Of a stretch of DNA of 64,000 bases, positions 16,767 to 24,113 are shown piece after piece. Source of the stretch: Sphingomonas carotinifaciens. Lineage in GTDB: Bacteria > Pseudomonadota > Alphaproteobacteria > Sphingomonadales > Sphingomonadaceae. Positions within the stretch are counted from its first letter, which is position 1; the number at the start of each line of letters is the position of its first letter. Position numbers and translations under genes: made by a program. The stretch lies in NCBI RefSeq assembly GCF_009789535.1, contig NZ_WSUT01000006.1:1-64000 (forward strand), given 5' to 3'. The notes beneath the pieces are model-generated. The model did not search any database and was not told the origin of the DNA. It saw only the letters and a list, made by a program, of their open reading frames with translations.

Positions 16767-17483
16767 AGCTTTTCTGCGACGTCGACGGGGCCAGCGCATG
16801 AAGAGCAGGATCGCCCCGGCGACAGCGAACACGAGTCCGCCCGCTGCGAAAGCGTTGAGCCACGGCGTGTTGAACCGCTCGTGCTCGGTCCAATCCATGA
16901 TGTGAAGCCCCCAGAAGAAGTCGTAGAGCCGCCACGTGCCGGTCCGGACCGATGTCAGCCGCCCCGTCTCGGCGCCCACGTAGATGCGGGTCCCGTCGTC
17001 ATCGGCGAAGGAAGCACGCCAGGCGGGGAGGGCACCGCGGTACTCGGTGCTGAGGCGCTCGATCCGCTCGACGACGGGCGCCGAACCAGTTTCGCCGCGA
17101 TACGCCTGCCTTGCGATCAGCGCTGCGGCCGGGCCGTCGACCGGGGGCAGCGGCTTTGCGGTGCGGGCGTCCAGCAAACGCACCTTGCCGTCGCCGAGCT
17201 GGGCTTCGACGATCGGCCGCCCCAGCAGCATCCGGTGCTGGAGCTGACGCACCGGCGCTCCGGCCGATGCGAGAAGGGCAGGGACGGGCGCGAAATCCTG
17301 AGTGGCGATCAGGGCCGGTTCGACGTTCCGGTCGATCCGGTGATCGCCATGCACGGTGTCGATCGGCAGCAGGCTCATGACGAGCCCGCTGGTGAACCAG
17401 ACGATCGCCTGCGCCCCGATCAGGAGCGCAAGCCAGCGGTGAACCTTGCTTGCCCCGACATGGAGGCGGAGCCGCGGGCTCAG
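16752..17483 (-). CDS. PepSY-domain membrane protein, probable CTG start
   Basis: The first ATG (17378) would give only 208 residues and cut off the first membrane helix. Reading upstream in frame gives LHVGASKVHRWLALLIG and AQAIVWFTSGLVMSLLPID, the normal opening of PepSY-TM proteins near copper genes. No ATG, GTG or TTG exists there. The CTG at 17483 overlaps the copB stop as CTGA, and GAGGA lies seven bases before it, so I take CTG as the start (243 residues). A second helix lies near the end (FAAGGLVFAVAGAILLF) before a basic tail. It is third in the copA-copB transcript. Function is unknown; PepSY proteins are often linked to metal reduction or uptake. Confidence 0.7.
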   Translation of the reverse strand: MSPRLRLHVGASKVHRWLALLIGAQAIVWFTSGLVMSLLPIDTVHGDHRIDRNVEPALIATQDFAPVPALLASAGAPVRQLQHRMLLGRPIVEAQLGDGKVRLLDARTAKPLPPVDGPAAALIARQAYRGETGSAPVVERIERLSTEYRGALPAWRASFADDDGTRIYVGAETGRLTSVRTGTWRLYDFFWGLHIMDWTEHERFNTPWLNAFAAGGLVFAVAGAILLFMRWPRRRRRKAQGVR

Positions 17484-18685
17484 AACCAGGTCCTCACGCC
17501 CGCGACGAAGCTGAAGCCGCCCGTATTGTCACCGCGTGCGCGGGTGAAGCGCGCGGTGTCGCCGAACTGCCGCTCCCACGACACGCCGATGTAGGGCGCG
17601 AACTCGCGCCGGCCCTCGTAGCGAAGCCGAAGCCCGGCCTCGAGGTCCGTGAGCCCGGAGCCGGTGCCGGTTTCGGGCACGTCCTGCGCGGAGAAATTGG
17701 CCTCCACCCTAGGCTGGAGCACGAACCAGTTGGTGATGCGCTGGTCGTAATAGCCCTCCGCACGGCCAAGCACGTCGCCCTTGTCGGAGAGGAACAATGC
17801 GCCCTCCACCTCGAACCAACCGGGGGCCAGCCCCTCGATCCCTACCGTCGCGTAGGTGCGCGAGGGGTTGGGCTTGAAGTCGTAGCGAACGCCCGCCTGA
17901 AGGTTCCAGTATGGATCGAGCGCGCGGCTGTAGAGCGCCTGCACCTCGGCCTGTTCGAGCGGCTTGCCGAACGTGCCTTCGCCCTCGCTCTTTAGCGTAA
18001 AGCGATTGATGTCGCCCCCGATCCAGGCCTCGCCATCCCAGCGATAGCCGTCGCCACCCTTGCGAGCCTGATATTCGGCGAGATTGAAGAGGATCTGATA
18101 GACGGTCATTCCGCCATGCTCGCGGCGTAGATCGTTCTCGCGCGAGCTGGCCATGGCGTCCGCGCCCCAGAAACGATCGGCGAGGTGGTCCCCGGCTGGA
18201 GCGGGAGCGGGCTTGTTGCCGGGGGGAAGGTCGGTTCCGACCTTGGCAGCGGGCTGATCGCCGGGCATCGCCATGCCCGGCATCGTGCTCATGTCGTGGC
18301 CGGCATGCGGGTCCTGCCCCGCACCTGTCGATGCTGCCATGCCCGGCATAGCAGACATATCGTGCCCGGCGTGCGGGTTCTGGGTGGGCGCAGCCTGCTG
18401 CTGACCGCTCATATCCATTCCCTGCATCCCGCTCATGTCATGCCCGGCATGAGGGTCGGCAGCCTGCGTCTTCGCCGGTTGCGCGCGACGCGGCGCGGTG
18501 CGTCGGACGGGAGCCTTACGCTTAGTCGCGGACTTGGCCGCGGCTTTCGCCTTCGGCTTGGCGGCCGGCTTTGCCGGCATCGTCATGCCCGGCATGTTGT
18601 GCATGGAATGGTCCATGGTCTGCCCGAATGCGGGTGTCGCAAGGCCGAGCGGCGCCATACCGGCGAGGAGGAGCGACCGGATCAC
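17480..18685 (-). CDS. copB: CopB outer-membrane copper resistance protein
   Basis: The ~401-residue protein starts at GTG 18685, which overlaps the copA stop (GTGA). It has a signal peptide (IRSLLLAGMAPLGLATPAFGQ) and a Lys/Ala/Pro-rich region. Next come three copies of a Met/His block of the form PHAGHDMSxMxGM, then the CopB beta-barrel domain (HGGMTVYQILFNLAEYQ, VQALYSRALDPYWNLQAGVRYDF), ending in the terminal aromatic residue expected of an outer-membrane protein (VRTWF). The Met/His blocks are presumed Cu(I) ligands. It acts with CopA in the outer envelope. Confidence 0.92.
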   Translation of the reverse strand: MIRSLLLAGMAPLGLATPAFGQTMDHSMHNMPGMTMPAKPAAKPKAKAAAKSATKRKAPVRRTAPRRAQPAKTQAADPHAGHDMSGMQGMDMSGQQQAAPTQNPHAGHDMSAMPGMAASTGAGQDPHAGHDMSTMPGMAMPGDQPAAKVGTDLPPGNKPAPAPAGDHLADRFWGADAMASSRENDLRREHGGMTVYQILFNLAEYQARKGGDGYRWDGEAWIGGDINRFTLKSEGEGTFGKPLEQAEVQALYSRALDPYWNLQAGVRYDFKPNPSRTYATVGIEGLAPGWFEVEGALFLSDKGDVLGRAEGYYDQRITNWFVLQPRVEANFSAQDVPETGTGSGLTDLEAGLRLRYEGRREFAPYIGVSWERQFGDTARFTRARGDNTGGFSFVAGVRTWF

Positions 18686-20652
18686 GCCGCGGCCTCCCCG
18701 GCCTTGCGGACCTGGACAACGCGCATCATGCCCGCGTGCATGTGGTAGAGCATGTGGCAGTGGAAGGCCCAGTCGCCTTCCTCGCCGGTCACGTCCCAGC
18801 TCACCGTGCCTCCCGGCTGCACCAGCACCGTATGCTTTCGGGGGGCATAGGCGCCCTTGCCGGTCACCAGGTCGAAGAAGTGGCCGTGGATGTGGATCGG
18901 ATGTCCCATCATCGTGTCGTTGATGAGCGTCACCCGTACCCGCTCGCCGTGAAGCAGCGTGATCGGGTCGGGGTTCTCCGACAGCTTCTCGCCGTCGAAG
19001 CCCCACATATAGCGCTCCATGTTGCCGGTGAGGTGGAGCTTGATCTCCCGCTCCGGTGCGCGTGTGTCCGGGTTGCGGTCGAGCGCCATCAGGTCGCGAT
19101 AGGTGAGAACGCGATGCCCGACATTCTCCAGCCCCTGCCCGGGATCGCCGGTCCGATCGACCGGCATCGGCGAGATGGTCTGCACGCCCGGTCCCTTTTT
19201 AACCTCGGGGGCATTGCTGAAATCGCGCATGGAATGGCTCATGCCGCCCATGTCCATCCCGCCCATCTGATCGCCGTTCATCGCCGGCATCGTGCCGGAG
19301 CCATGGTCCATACCGGCCATGGCGCCGCCCTGAGCCTGGCCGTGGTCCATGCCTGCCATGCCGCCTGCCGCGGTGCCGGCCGCGCCGTGGTTCATTTGGG
19401 AATGATCCATACCCGCCATCGCGCCGGTGCCCGCGCCATGCCCCATCGCAGCATGGTCCATGCCGGACATCGAACCCGCAGCGCCGCCCATGGCGCCATG
19501 ATTCATGCCGCCGTGGTCCATCGTGCCATGATCCATGCCGCCCATGCCCATGTCCTTCATGGTCGCGAGCGGGCGCTTGCGGAGCGGGGGCACCTCGGCC
19601 GCCATGCCCTCGCGCGGAGCGAGCGTCGCGCGGGCCATGCCGGAGCGATCGATGCTCTCACCGACCAGCGTATAGGCGCGCAGGTCGGGCGGGGTGACGA
19701 TCGCGTCATAGGTCTCGGCCGGGCCGAACTGGAACTCGTCGATCTCGACCGGGCGCACGTTCAAGCCGTCGGCCGCGACGATCGTCATCGGCAGGCCCGG
19801 AATGCGGACGTTGAAGGTGGTCATCGACGAGGCGTTGATGAAGCGCAGCCGCACCCGCTCGCCGGGGCGGAATAGCGCGGTCCAATTGTCCTTGGGGCCG
19901 TAGCCGTTGACCAGGTAGGTGTAGACCGAGCCCGTGACGTCGGCGACGTCGGCGGGGTCCATCCGCATCTTGCCCCACTCCAACCGCTCTTTCAGCGACT
20001 GATCCTTGCCGGCGAGAAGCCCGGCCAGGGTCTGGCGCTGGCGGTTGAAGTAGCCCGACTCCTTCTTCAACCGATCGAAGAGGTAGTGCGGGTGGTGGAA
20101 GCTGTGGTCGGACAGCACGATCACGTGCTCCCGGTCGAACTTCACCGGATCGGGGTTCTTCGGGTCGATCAGGATCGGGCCGTAATGCCCCTCCTGCTCC
20201 TGAAGCCCCGAATGGCTATGGTACCAGTAGGTGCCGCTCTGGATGATCGGGAACTCGTAGGTGAACGTCGATCGCGCCGGAATGCCGGGGAAGGCGATCC
20301 CGGGAACCCCGTCCATCTGGAAGGGGAGAAGCAGCCCGTGCCAGTGGATCGAGGTTTCCTCGTCGAGCTCATTGACGACGTGGAGGCGGACGTTCTGCCC
20401 CTCGCGCAAGCGGATGAGCGGAGCGGGCACGGTGCCGTTGATGCCGATGGCGTGGCTCTGCCGCCCGTCGATCATCATCATCTGATGCGCGACCTTGAGC
20501 GTGATGTCCTCGCCCGACACCGTGGGCAACGGCTTGGCGATGCCGGCCGAGACGGGCTGTGCCCATGCCGGCATATAGGCCGACAAGGCGAGGCCGCCGC
20601 CTGCCAGACTGGCACCGCGCAGCACCTGGCGGCGGTCGAGAACGCGCGACAT
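18682..20652 (-). CDS. copA: CopA multicopper oxidase
   Basis: This 656-residue protein opens with a Tat signal (DRRQVLRGASLAGGGLALS). Copper ligands are visible in IHWHGLLLPFQMDGVPG (His103, His105), TYWYHSHSGLQ (His145, His147), HPIHIHGHFF and HCHMLYHMHAGMM. Between the second and third cupredoxin domains lies a ~110-residue region with repeated MDH, GGM and MNHG motifs, longer than usual, probably a Cu(I) store. It oxidises Cu(I) in the periplasm. The gene starts 66 bases from the sigma gene end and has its own sigma-type promoter site. Confidence 0.95.
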   Translation of the reverse strand: MSRVLDRRQVLRGASLAGGGLALSAYMPAWAQPVSAGIAKPLPTVSGEDITLKVAHQMMMIDGRQSHAIGINGTVPAPLIRLREGQNVRLHVVNELDEETSIHWHGLLLPFQMDGVPGIAFPGIPARSTFTYEFPIIQSGTYWYHSHSGLQEQEGHYGPILIDPKNPDPVKFDREHVIVLSDHSFHHPHYLFDRLKKESGYFNRQRQTLAGLLAGKDQSLKERLEWGKMRMDPADVADVTGSVYTYLVNGYGPKDNWTALFRPGERVRLRFINASSMTTFNVRIPGLPMTIVAADGLNVRPVEIDEFQFGPAETYDAIVTPPDLRAYTLVGESIDRSGMARATLAPREGMAAEVPPLRKRPLATMKDMGMGGMDHGTMDHGGMNHGAMGGAAGSMSGMDHAAMGHGAGTGAMAGMDHSQMNHGAAGTAAGGMAGMDHGQAQGGAMAGMDHGSGTMPAMNGDQMGGMDMGGMSHSMRDFSNAPEVKKGPGVQTISPMPVDRTGDPGQGLENVGHRVLTYRDLMALDRNPDTRAPEREIKLHLTGNMERYMWGFDGEKLSENPDPITLLHGERVRVTLINDTMMGHPIHIHGHFFDLVTGKGAYAPRKHTVLVQPGGTVSWDVTGEEGDWAFHCHMLYHMHAGMMRVVQVRKAGEAAA

Positions 20653-20695
20653 GCAAGCTCCTAAGAATGGGGCCGTGAAGGGCCGTCGACCCTTC

Positions 20696-20721
20696 TACGC
20701 GGCCGATCTGTCCAACCCTCA
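20696..20721 (-). promoter_or_regulatory. Putative ECF sigma promoter of copA operon
   Basis: On the minus strand TGAGGG (20721-20716), 16 bases, CGTA (20699-20696), followed by GAAGGGT. Box sequences and spacing are identical to those before copC; the seven bases after CGTA are identical too. The -35 box overlaps the last three bases of the sigma gene. Confidence 0.8.
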
Positions 20722-21288
20722 GCGGTTCCCTAGTTTTTCGAGCAGCCGCGCCCGCGCGCGATAAAGGCGAGTTTCCACCGCCTTCTGGCTGATCCCCAGC
20801 ACCTCGGCCGTTTCGGCCTGGCTCAGCCCTTCGATCGTCCGAAGTACCAGAGGCTCCTTCAGGTTAGCCGGCAGGGTCGAGATGGCGCGCGTCACGCGGT
20901 CGAGTTCCTGCCGATCGCCGGCTGCGTCGTCGATCGGCACCTGTTCGTCGACGATGCTCTGGACCTGTTCGTCGTTCGGCAGCGCGAACGACAGAAACCG
21001 GCGCACGGCACGCTTACGCGCCCAATCGCGGCATTTGTTGACGGCGATGGTCGTTAGCCACGCCTGCATCGATCGGTTGGGGTCGTAGCGCGACAAGGCC
21101 TGATGCGCGGCCACAAACGCTTCCTGCGTCACGTCCAGCGCTTCGTCGGCATCGCCGAGGAAGGCGCGCGAAAGCCGGAACATCGGCTGCCGATAGCGTC
21201 GCACGATCTCGGCGAAAGCGGCTTGTCGGCCGGCGATGCTGAGCGTCGCCAGTTCGCCATCCGACAGCGCGGTCCAATCGAGGCTCAC
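20719..21288 (-). CDS. ECF sigma factor, CnrH-like
   Basis: This 189-residue protein has region 2 near residues 18-90 (FAEIVRRYRQPMFRLSRAFL, DEALDVTQEAFVAAHQAL, WLTTIAVNKCRDWARKRAVRRFL) and region 4 near 125-185 (LPANLKEPLVLRTIEGLSQAETAEVLGISQKAVETRLYRAR). The start overlaps the sensor gene stop (ATGA). Order and coupling (anti-sigma, periplasmic sensor, sigma) reproduce cnrYXH of Cupriavidus. I infer that it recognises TGAGGG-N16-CGTA, which occurs before its own operon and the copper genes around it. Confidence 0.88.
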   Translation of the reverse strand: MSLDWTALSDGELATLSIAGRQAAFAEIVRRYRQPMFRLSRAFLGDADEALDVTQEAFVAAHQALSRYDPNRSMQAWLTTIAVNKCRDWARKRAVRRFLSFALPNDEQVQSIVDEQVPIDDAAGDRQELDRVTRAISTLPANLKEPLVLRTIEGLSQAETAEVLGISQKAVETRLYRARARLLEKLGNR

Positions 21289-21725
21289 CCCTGGCCGTCG
21301 GTGAGCGCCTTCACCACCGCGTCATCGAATTGAGAGGTCTGATCGGGCCGGAGAAGCTGACGCATGGCGAAGATGTGCGCCAGCGTCGCCTTCTGCAGCT
21401 CGCCCATCGCGGCATGGCTCTGGTCGACCGCGGCGGCCACTCGCGGACCATTGCCGTGCTCGGCCTCGATCGCCTCGGCAAGGCGGGCATTGGCGGCACG
21501 CATCTCCAGCTCGAGGGCGCGGCGTTGCACCGCGAACCGGTCTTCGAGCACCTTCAATCGGACCTGCTGGTCGCCATCGAGCGCGAGCTTGTGGTGCAGC
21601 ACCTCGTGGAGCGCCGCACCGGGTTGCTTGGGCTGCGGCAGCAGCGCGCGCCCGATAAAGACACCACCAATCGCTGCCAGGAAGGCGAGCAAGGCGCACA
21701 GGACAACCCGCTTGGTCGAGGTCAT
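21285..21725 (-). CDS. CnrX-like periplasmic metal sensor
   Basis: This 146-residue protein has an N-terminal membrane anchor (VVLCALLAFLAAIGGVFIG) and a helical periplasmic domain. The residues His40, His44, Glu61, His117 and Met121 lie at the same relative positions as the metal ligands of CnrX (His42, His46, Glu63, His119, Met123), all shifted by two. It should bind a metal in the periplasm and relieve the anti-sigma factor. It overlaps both neighbours by four bases. The metal is Ni/Co in CnrX; the regulon here is copper, so specificity may differ. Confidence 0.82.
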   Translation of the reverse strand: MTSTKRVVLCALLAFLAAIGGVFIGRALLPQPKQPGAALHEVLHHKLALDGDQQVRLKVLEDRFAVQRRALELEMRAANARLAEAIEAEHGNGPRVAAAVDQSHAAMGELQKATLAHIFAMRQLLRPDQTSQFDDAVVKALTDGQG

Positions 21726-21994
21726 GGCTCGCCGATCAGCAACGCGGAAGGAGCGAGGGGGGAGGCTCCGCCGAGCGGCGCGAGCGAGACGGCAGGGCTT
21801 GCCGTCGCGGGCAGCTCGGCACCGACGATCCCGACACCGAGCGCCGCGGCGGTTATCACACCGATCCCGAGCCCGGCTCCGCGCACGGCGGGGCGGCTGC
21901 CGATCCGTCTGAGGACTTGGTCCTCGATACCCTCCAAAGCGGCCGGGGCGGGTGCGCCCGCTAGTCGCGCCAATGCTCTGTCTAGATCGTCCAT
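21722..21994 (-). CDS. CnrY-like small anti-sigma factor
   Basis: The ~90-residue protein has a short cytoplasmic part (MDDLDRALARLAGAPAPAALEGIEDQVLRRI), one membrane segment (GAGLGIGVITAAALGVGIVG) and a short periplasmic tail. This is the plan of CnrY, which sequesters its sigma factor with an N-terminal helix. I chose ATG 21994, eight bases after GGAG; a GTG at 22003 is possible. First gene of the sensor/sigma operon and the target of the promoter site 22024-22049. Confidence 0.72.
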   Translation of the reverse strand: MDDLDRALARLAGAPAPAALEGIEDQVLRRIGSRPAVRGAGLGIGVITAAALGVGIVGAELPATASPAVSLAPLGGASPLAPSALLIGEP

Positions 21995-22023
21995 GCTTTC
22001 CACTCCACCCCTCTATCATCGGA

Positions 22024-22049
22024 TACGCATCGCTGCCCATCATCCCTCA
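22024..22049 (-). promoter_or_regulatory. Putative ECF sigma promoter of the cnrYXH-like operon
   Basis: On the minus strand TGAGGG (22049-22044), 16 bases, CGTA (22027-22024), followed by TCCGAT. This implies autoregulation. Its -35 box faces the -35 box of copC across eight bases, giving CCCTCA-N8-TGAGGG. Confidence 0.8.
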
Positions 22050-22057
22050 ACCGCCGG

Positions 22058-22083
22058 TGAGGGGTCGGGCAGCGCGCCGCGTA
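22058..22083 (+). promoter_or_regulatory. Putative ECF sigma promoter of copCD
   Basis: TGAGGG (22058-22063), 16 bases, CGTA (22080-22083), then GAAGGGT, about 31 bases before the copC ATG. Confidence 0.8.
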
Positions 22084-22114
22084 GAAGGGTGCACGAACCT
22101 CGTCGGAGTACCCC

Positions 22115-22486
22115 ATGCGTAGTCTCGCCCTTCCTGCCGCCCTCACTCTCCTGAGCCTCGCCAGTGCGGCGCAGGCTCACCCGAAGCTCGTTGTGGCCTC
22201 ACCCGCGCCCAACGCGACCGTTGCCAAGCCCGCGCGTGTCGCTTTGCAGTTCAGCGAGAGGCTGATGCCGAAATTCTCCGGTGCGGACTTGATGATGACG
22301 GGCCATGGCGGCACCACGCACCCACCGATGAAGGTTGCAACCACCACCCAGGTTGCACCCGATGGCCGAACGCTGGTCGTGGTGCCCAAGTCGCCGCTCG
22401 GCGCGGGCCGCTACAGCGTCGCATGGCACGTCGTCTCGGCCGACACGCATCGGGTGTCGGGCAACTTCGCCTTCGCGGTGAAGTAA
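22115..22486 (+). CDS. copC: CopC periplasmic copper-binding protein
   Basis: The 123-residue protein has a signal peptide ending AQA, so that the mature protein would start with His (HPKLVVASP), the N-terminal Cu(II) ligand of CopC. The later DTHRVSG supplies the conserved Asp and His ligands. The beta-barrel shows VALQFSERLMPKFSGADL and GAGRYSVAWHVVSADTH. It carries copper to CopD, whose gene starts one base after the copC stop. Confidence 0.93.
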   Translation: MRSLALPAALTLLSLASAAQAHPKLVVASPAPNATVAKPARVALQFSERLMPKFSGADLMMTGHGGTTHPPMKVATTTQVAPDGRTLVVVPKSPLGAGRYSVAWHVVSADTHRVSGNFAFAVK

Positions 22487-22487
22487 G

Positions 22488-23417
22488 GTGGATGCCGACT
22501 GGCCGTTGATCGGGGTCCGCTTCGCGCTTTATGCGACGTTGAGCGGGCTGTTCGGCCTGTCGGCGTTCAGCCTCTACGGGCTCAAGGCCGGGGAGCGCGC
22601 AGACGCACTCGCCTTGCGCCCTTGGCTGGTGGGGACCGGGCTGCTCGGCCTTCTGTTTTCAGGCATTGCGCTCGTCCTGCTCGCCGCGGCAATGGCTGGA
22701 GCGCCGCCGTGGCCGATCGATCGGGAAGCGATCGGAATGCTGATCACCGGCTCCGCGACGGGCACGGCGTGGGAAGCGCGCATGGTCGCGCTGATTGTGG
22801 CCGTGATCGCCGCGCTGATCGCGGCAGGACGTACCGCGCCGCTCGGCATGGTGGCGCTCGCGGCGGGCATTGCGCTCGCGACGCTCGCCTGGACAGGCCA
22901 TGGCGCGATGGATGAGGGCGCGACGGGCTGGGTCCATCTGCTGGCCGATATTCTGCATCTGTTGGCGGCCGGAGCCTGGGTCGGCGCACTGCTCGGGTTG
23001 ACGCTGCTCGTGGTGCGACCGGCAGTTCGCGTCGACGTCGCGCATCTCAGACTGACCCACCGGGCGTTGCACGGCTTCGGTCTGGTCGGCACGCTCGTGG
23101 TCGGCACGATCGTTGTGACGGGCCTGGTCAATGGCTGGCTGCTGGTCGGTGCCGGCAATTTACCGAGACTTCTGACCACCCTTTACGGCCAGCTCCTCCT
23201 CGCCAAGCTGGTACTGTTCGGCGCGATGCTGGGGCTGGCCTCCCTCAATCGTTTCCGGCTGACGCCGGTTTTCGAGCGCTCGGTTGCCGCGGGCGATCAT
23301 CGGGCCGCGCTTGGTGCTCTGTGGCGCAGCCTCGCGATCGAGGCGAGCTGTGCCGTCACGATCCTGGCGCTGGTCGCCTGGCTGGGGATGCTCGAGCCCC
23401 CCGCAACGGCGATGTGA
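22488..23417 (+). CDS. copD: CopD inner-membrane copper protein
   Basis: The 309-residue protein has about eight hydrophobic segments and the CopD features: ATLAWTGHGAMDEGATGWVHLLADILHLLAAGAWVGALLG (conserved His residues in membrane helices) and FGLVGTLVVGTIVVTGLVNGWLLVG. The start is GTG, one base after copC, so the two are coupled. With CopC it is thought to move copper across the inner membrane. Confidence 0.9.
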   Translation: MDADWPLIGVRFALYATLSGLFGLSAFSLYGLKAGERADALALRPWLVGTGLLGLLFSGIALVLLAAAMAGAPPWPIDREAIGMLITGSATGTAWEARMVALIVAVIAALIAAGRTAPLGMVALAAGIALATLAWTGHGAMDEGATGWVHLLADILHLLAAGAWVGALLGLTLLVVRPAVRVDVAHLRLTHRALHGFGLVGTLVVGTIVVTGLVNGWLLVGAGNLPRLLTTLYGQLLLAKLVLFGAMLGLASLNRFRLTPVFERSVAAGDHRAALGALWRSLAIEASCAVTILALVAWLGMLEPPATAM

Positions 23418-23453
23418 GGAGCGGGCGGCAGATCGCCACCCGCCCGTCACCGA

Positions 23454-23789
23454 TCAGGCGGCCATCTTCTCGCATGCGTCGGCACAACGCTCGCACGCGG
23501 CGACGCACTCTTCCATGCCGTCGAGCCCCCGGCAGCTCTCCGCGCAAGCCCGGCAGATCTGAGCGCAGATGCCGCATACGACCTTATGCTGGTCGGACCC
23601 GCGGGCCATGAAGTCGAGTGAGGTGGCGCAAATCTGCGCGCAGTCGAGCATGATCTTGATGTGGTCGGGCGCGGCATGTGCGCCGCCCACCTGAAGGCAA
23701 TGCTGCGTGGTCATCGAAAGGCAGGTGACGTGACAGTGGTGACAGGCGTCCATGCAAGCCTGCATCTCCGCGCTCATCTGATGGTGCAT
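23454..23789 (-). CDS. Four-helix copper-storage protein (DUF326/Csp-like)
   Basis: This 111-residue protein has no signal peptide and 16 Cys residues spaced along helices as CxxxC and CxxC (MDACHHCHVTC, CGICAQICRACAESC, CVAACERCADAC). This matches DUF326 and the cytosolic Csp3-type copper-storage proteins, which bind many Cu(I) inside a four-helix bundle. It would buffer cytoplasmic Cu(I). The promoter site at 23827-23852 lies ~38 bases upstream. Confidence 0.85.
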   Translation of the reverse strand: MHHQMSAEMQACMDACHHCHVTCLSMTTQHCLQVGGAHAAPDHIKIMLDCAQICATSLDFMARGSDQHKVVCGICAQICRACAESCRGLDGMEECVAACERCADACEKMAA

Positions 23790-23826
23790 CGGTCATTCTC
23801 CGCGTGAGCCCCCGCCCACTGAGGAG

Positions 23827-23852
23827 TACGCACGGCGCCGGCTCGTCCCTCA
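23827..23852 (-). promoter_or_regulatory. Putative ECF sigma promoter of the DUF326 gene
   Basis: On the minus strand TGAGGG (23852-23847), 16 bases, CGTA (23830-23827), then CTCCTCAGTGGG. Matches the other copper-island sites. Confidence 0.78.
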
Positions 23853-23863
23853 GCCGGGTGCCT

Positions 23864-24106
23864 TCATTCGTCACCTTTAGCCTGATCCTTCATCGGCTTC
23901 GGCGCAGGCCCCCGCTTCACTGTTTCACGCCAGGGCCGCGTAGGAGACGGAAGGGCGACCCGCAGCGCAGCCGCCCTCCCTCGAACGCCATCCATCGTTC
24001 TACCCATCTCCCTCGCGATCGTCGCCAAGGGCTGCCGCGCGGCAATTCGCTGGCGAAGCTCCGCGTCGGCTTCTTCCGTCCAGCGCCGCGGCTTCCTTAT
24101 CGTCAC
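23864..24106 (-). CDS. Small basic protein with SANT/GcrA-like helix-turn-helix
   Basis: An open frame of 80 residues from GTG 24106, seven bases after the cation transporter stop. The core RRWTEEADAELRQRIAARQ, PLATIAREMGRTMDGVRGRAAAL has the W-x-E-x-L ... IA-x-x-x-G-R-T pattern of SANT/Myb or GcrA-type DNA-binding helices, and a basic Pro/Lys tail follows. It may be the last gene of the Czc operon. No family is certain. Confidence 0.5.
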   Translation of the reverse strand: MTIRKPRRWTEEADAELRQRIAARQPLATIAREMGRTMDGVRGRAAALRVALPSPTRPWRETVKRGPAPKPMKDQAKGDE

Positions 24107-24113
24107 CGCACGC

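Noticed and set aside
18240..19560. CRISPR-like array in copA/copB
   Set aside because: The repeats are in-frame Met/His codon repeats of irregular length inside coding sequence, without regular spacers.
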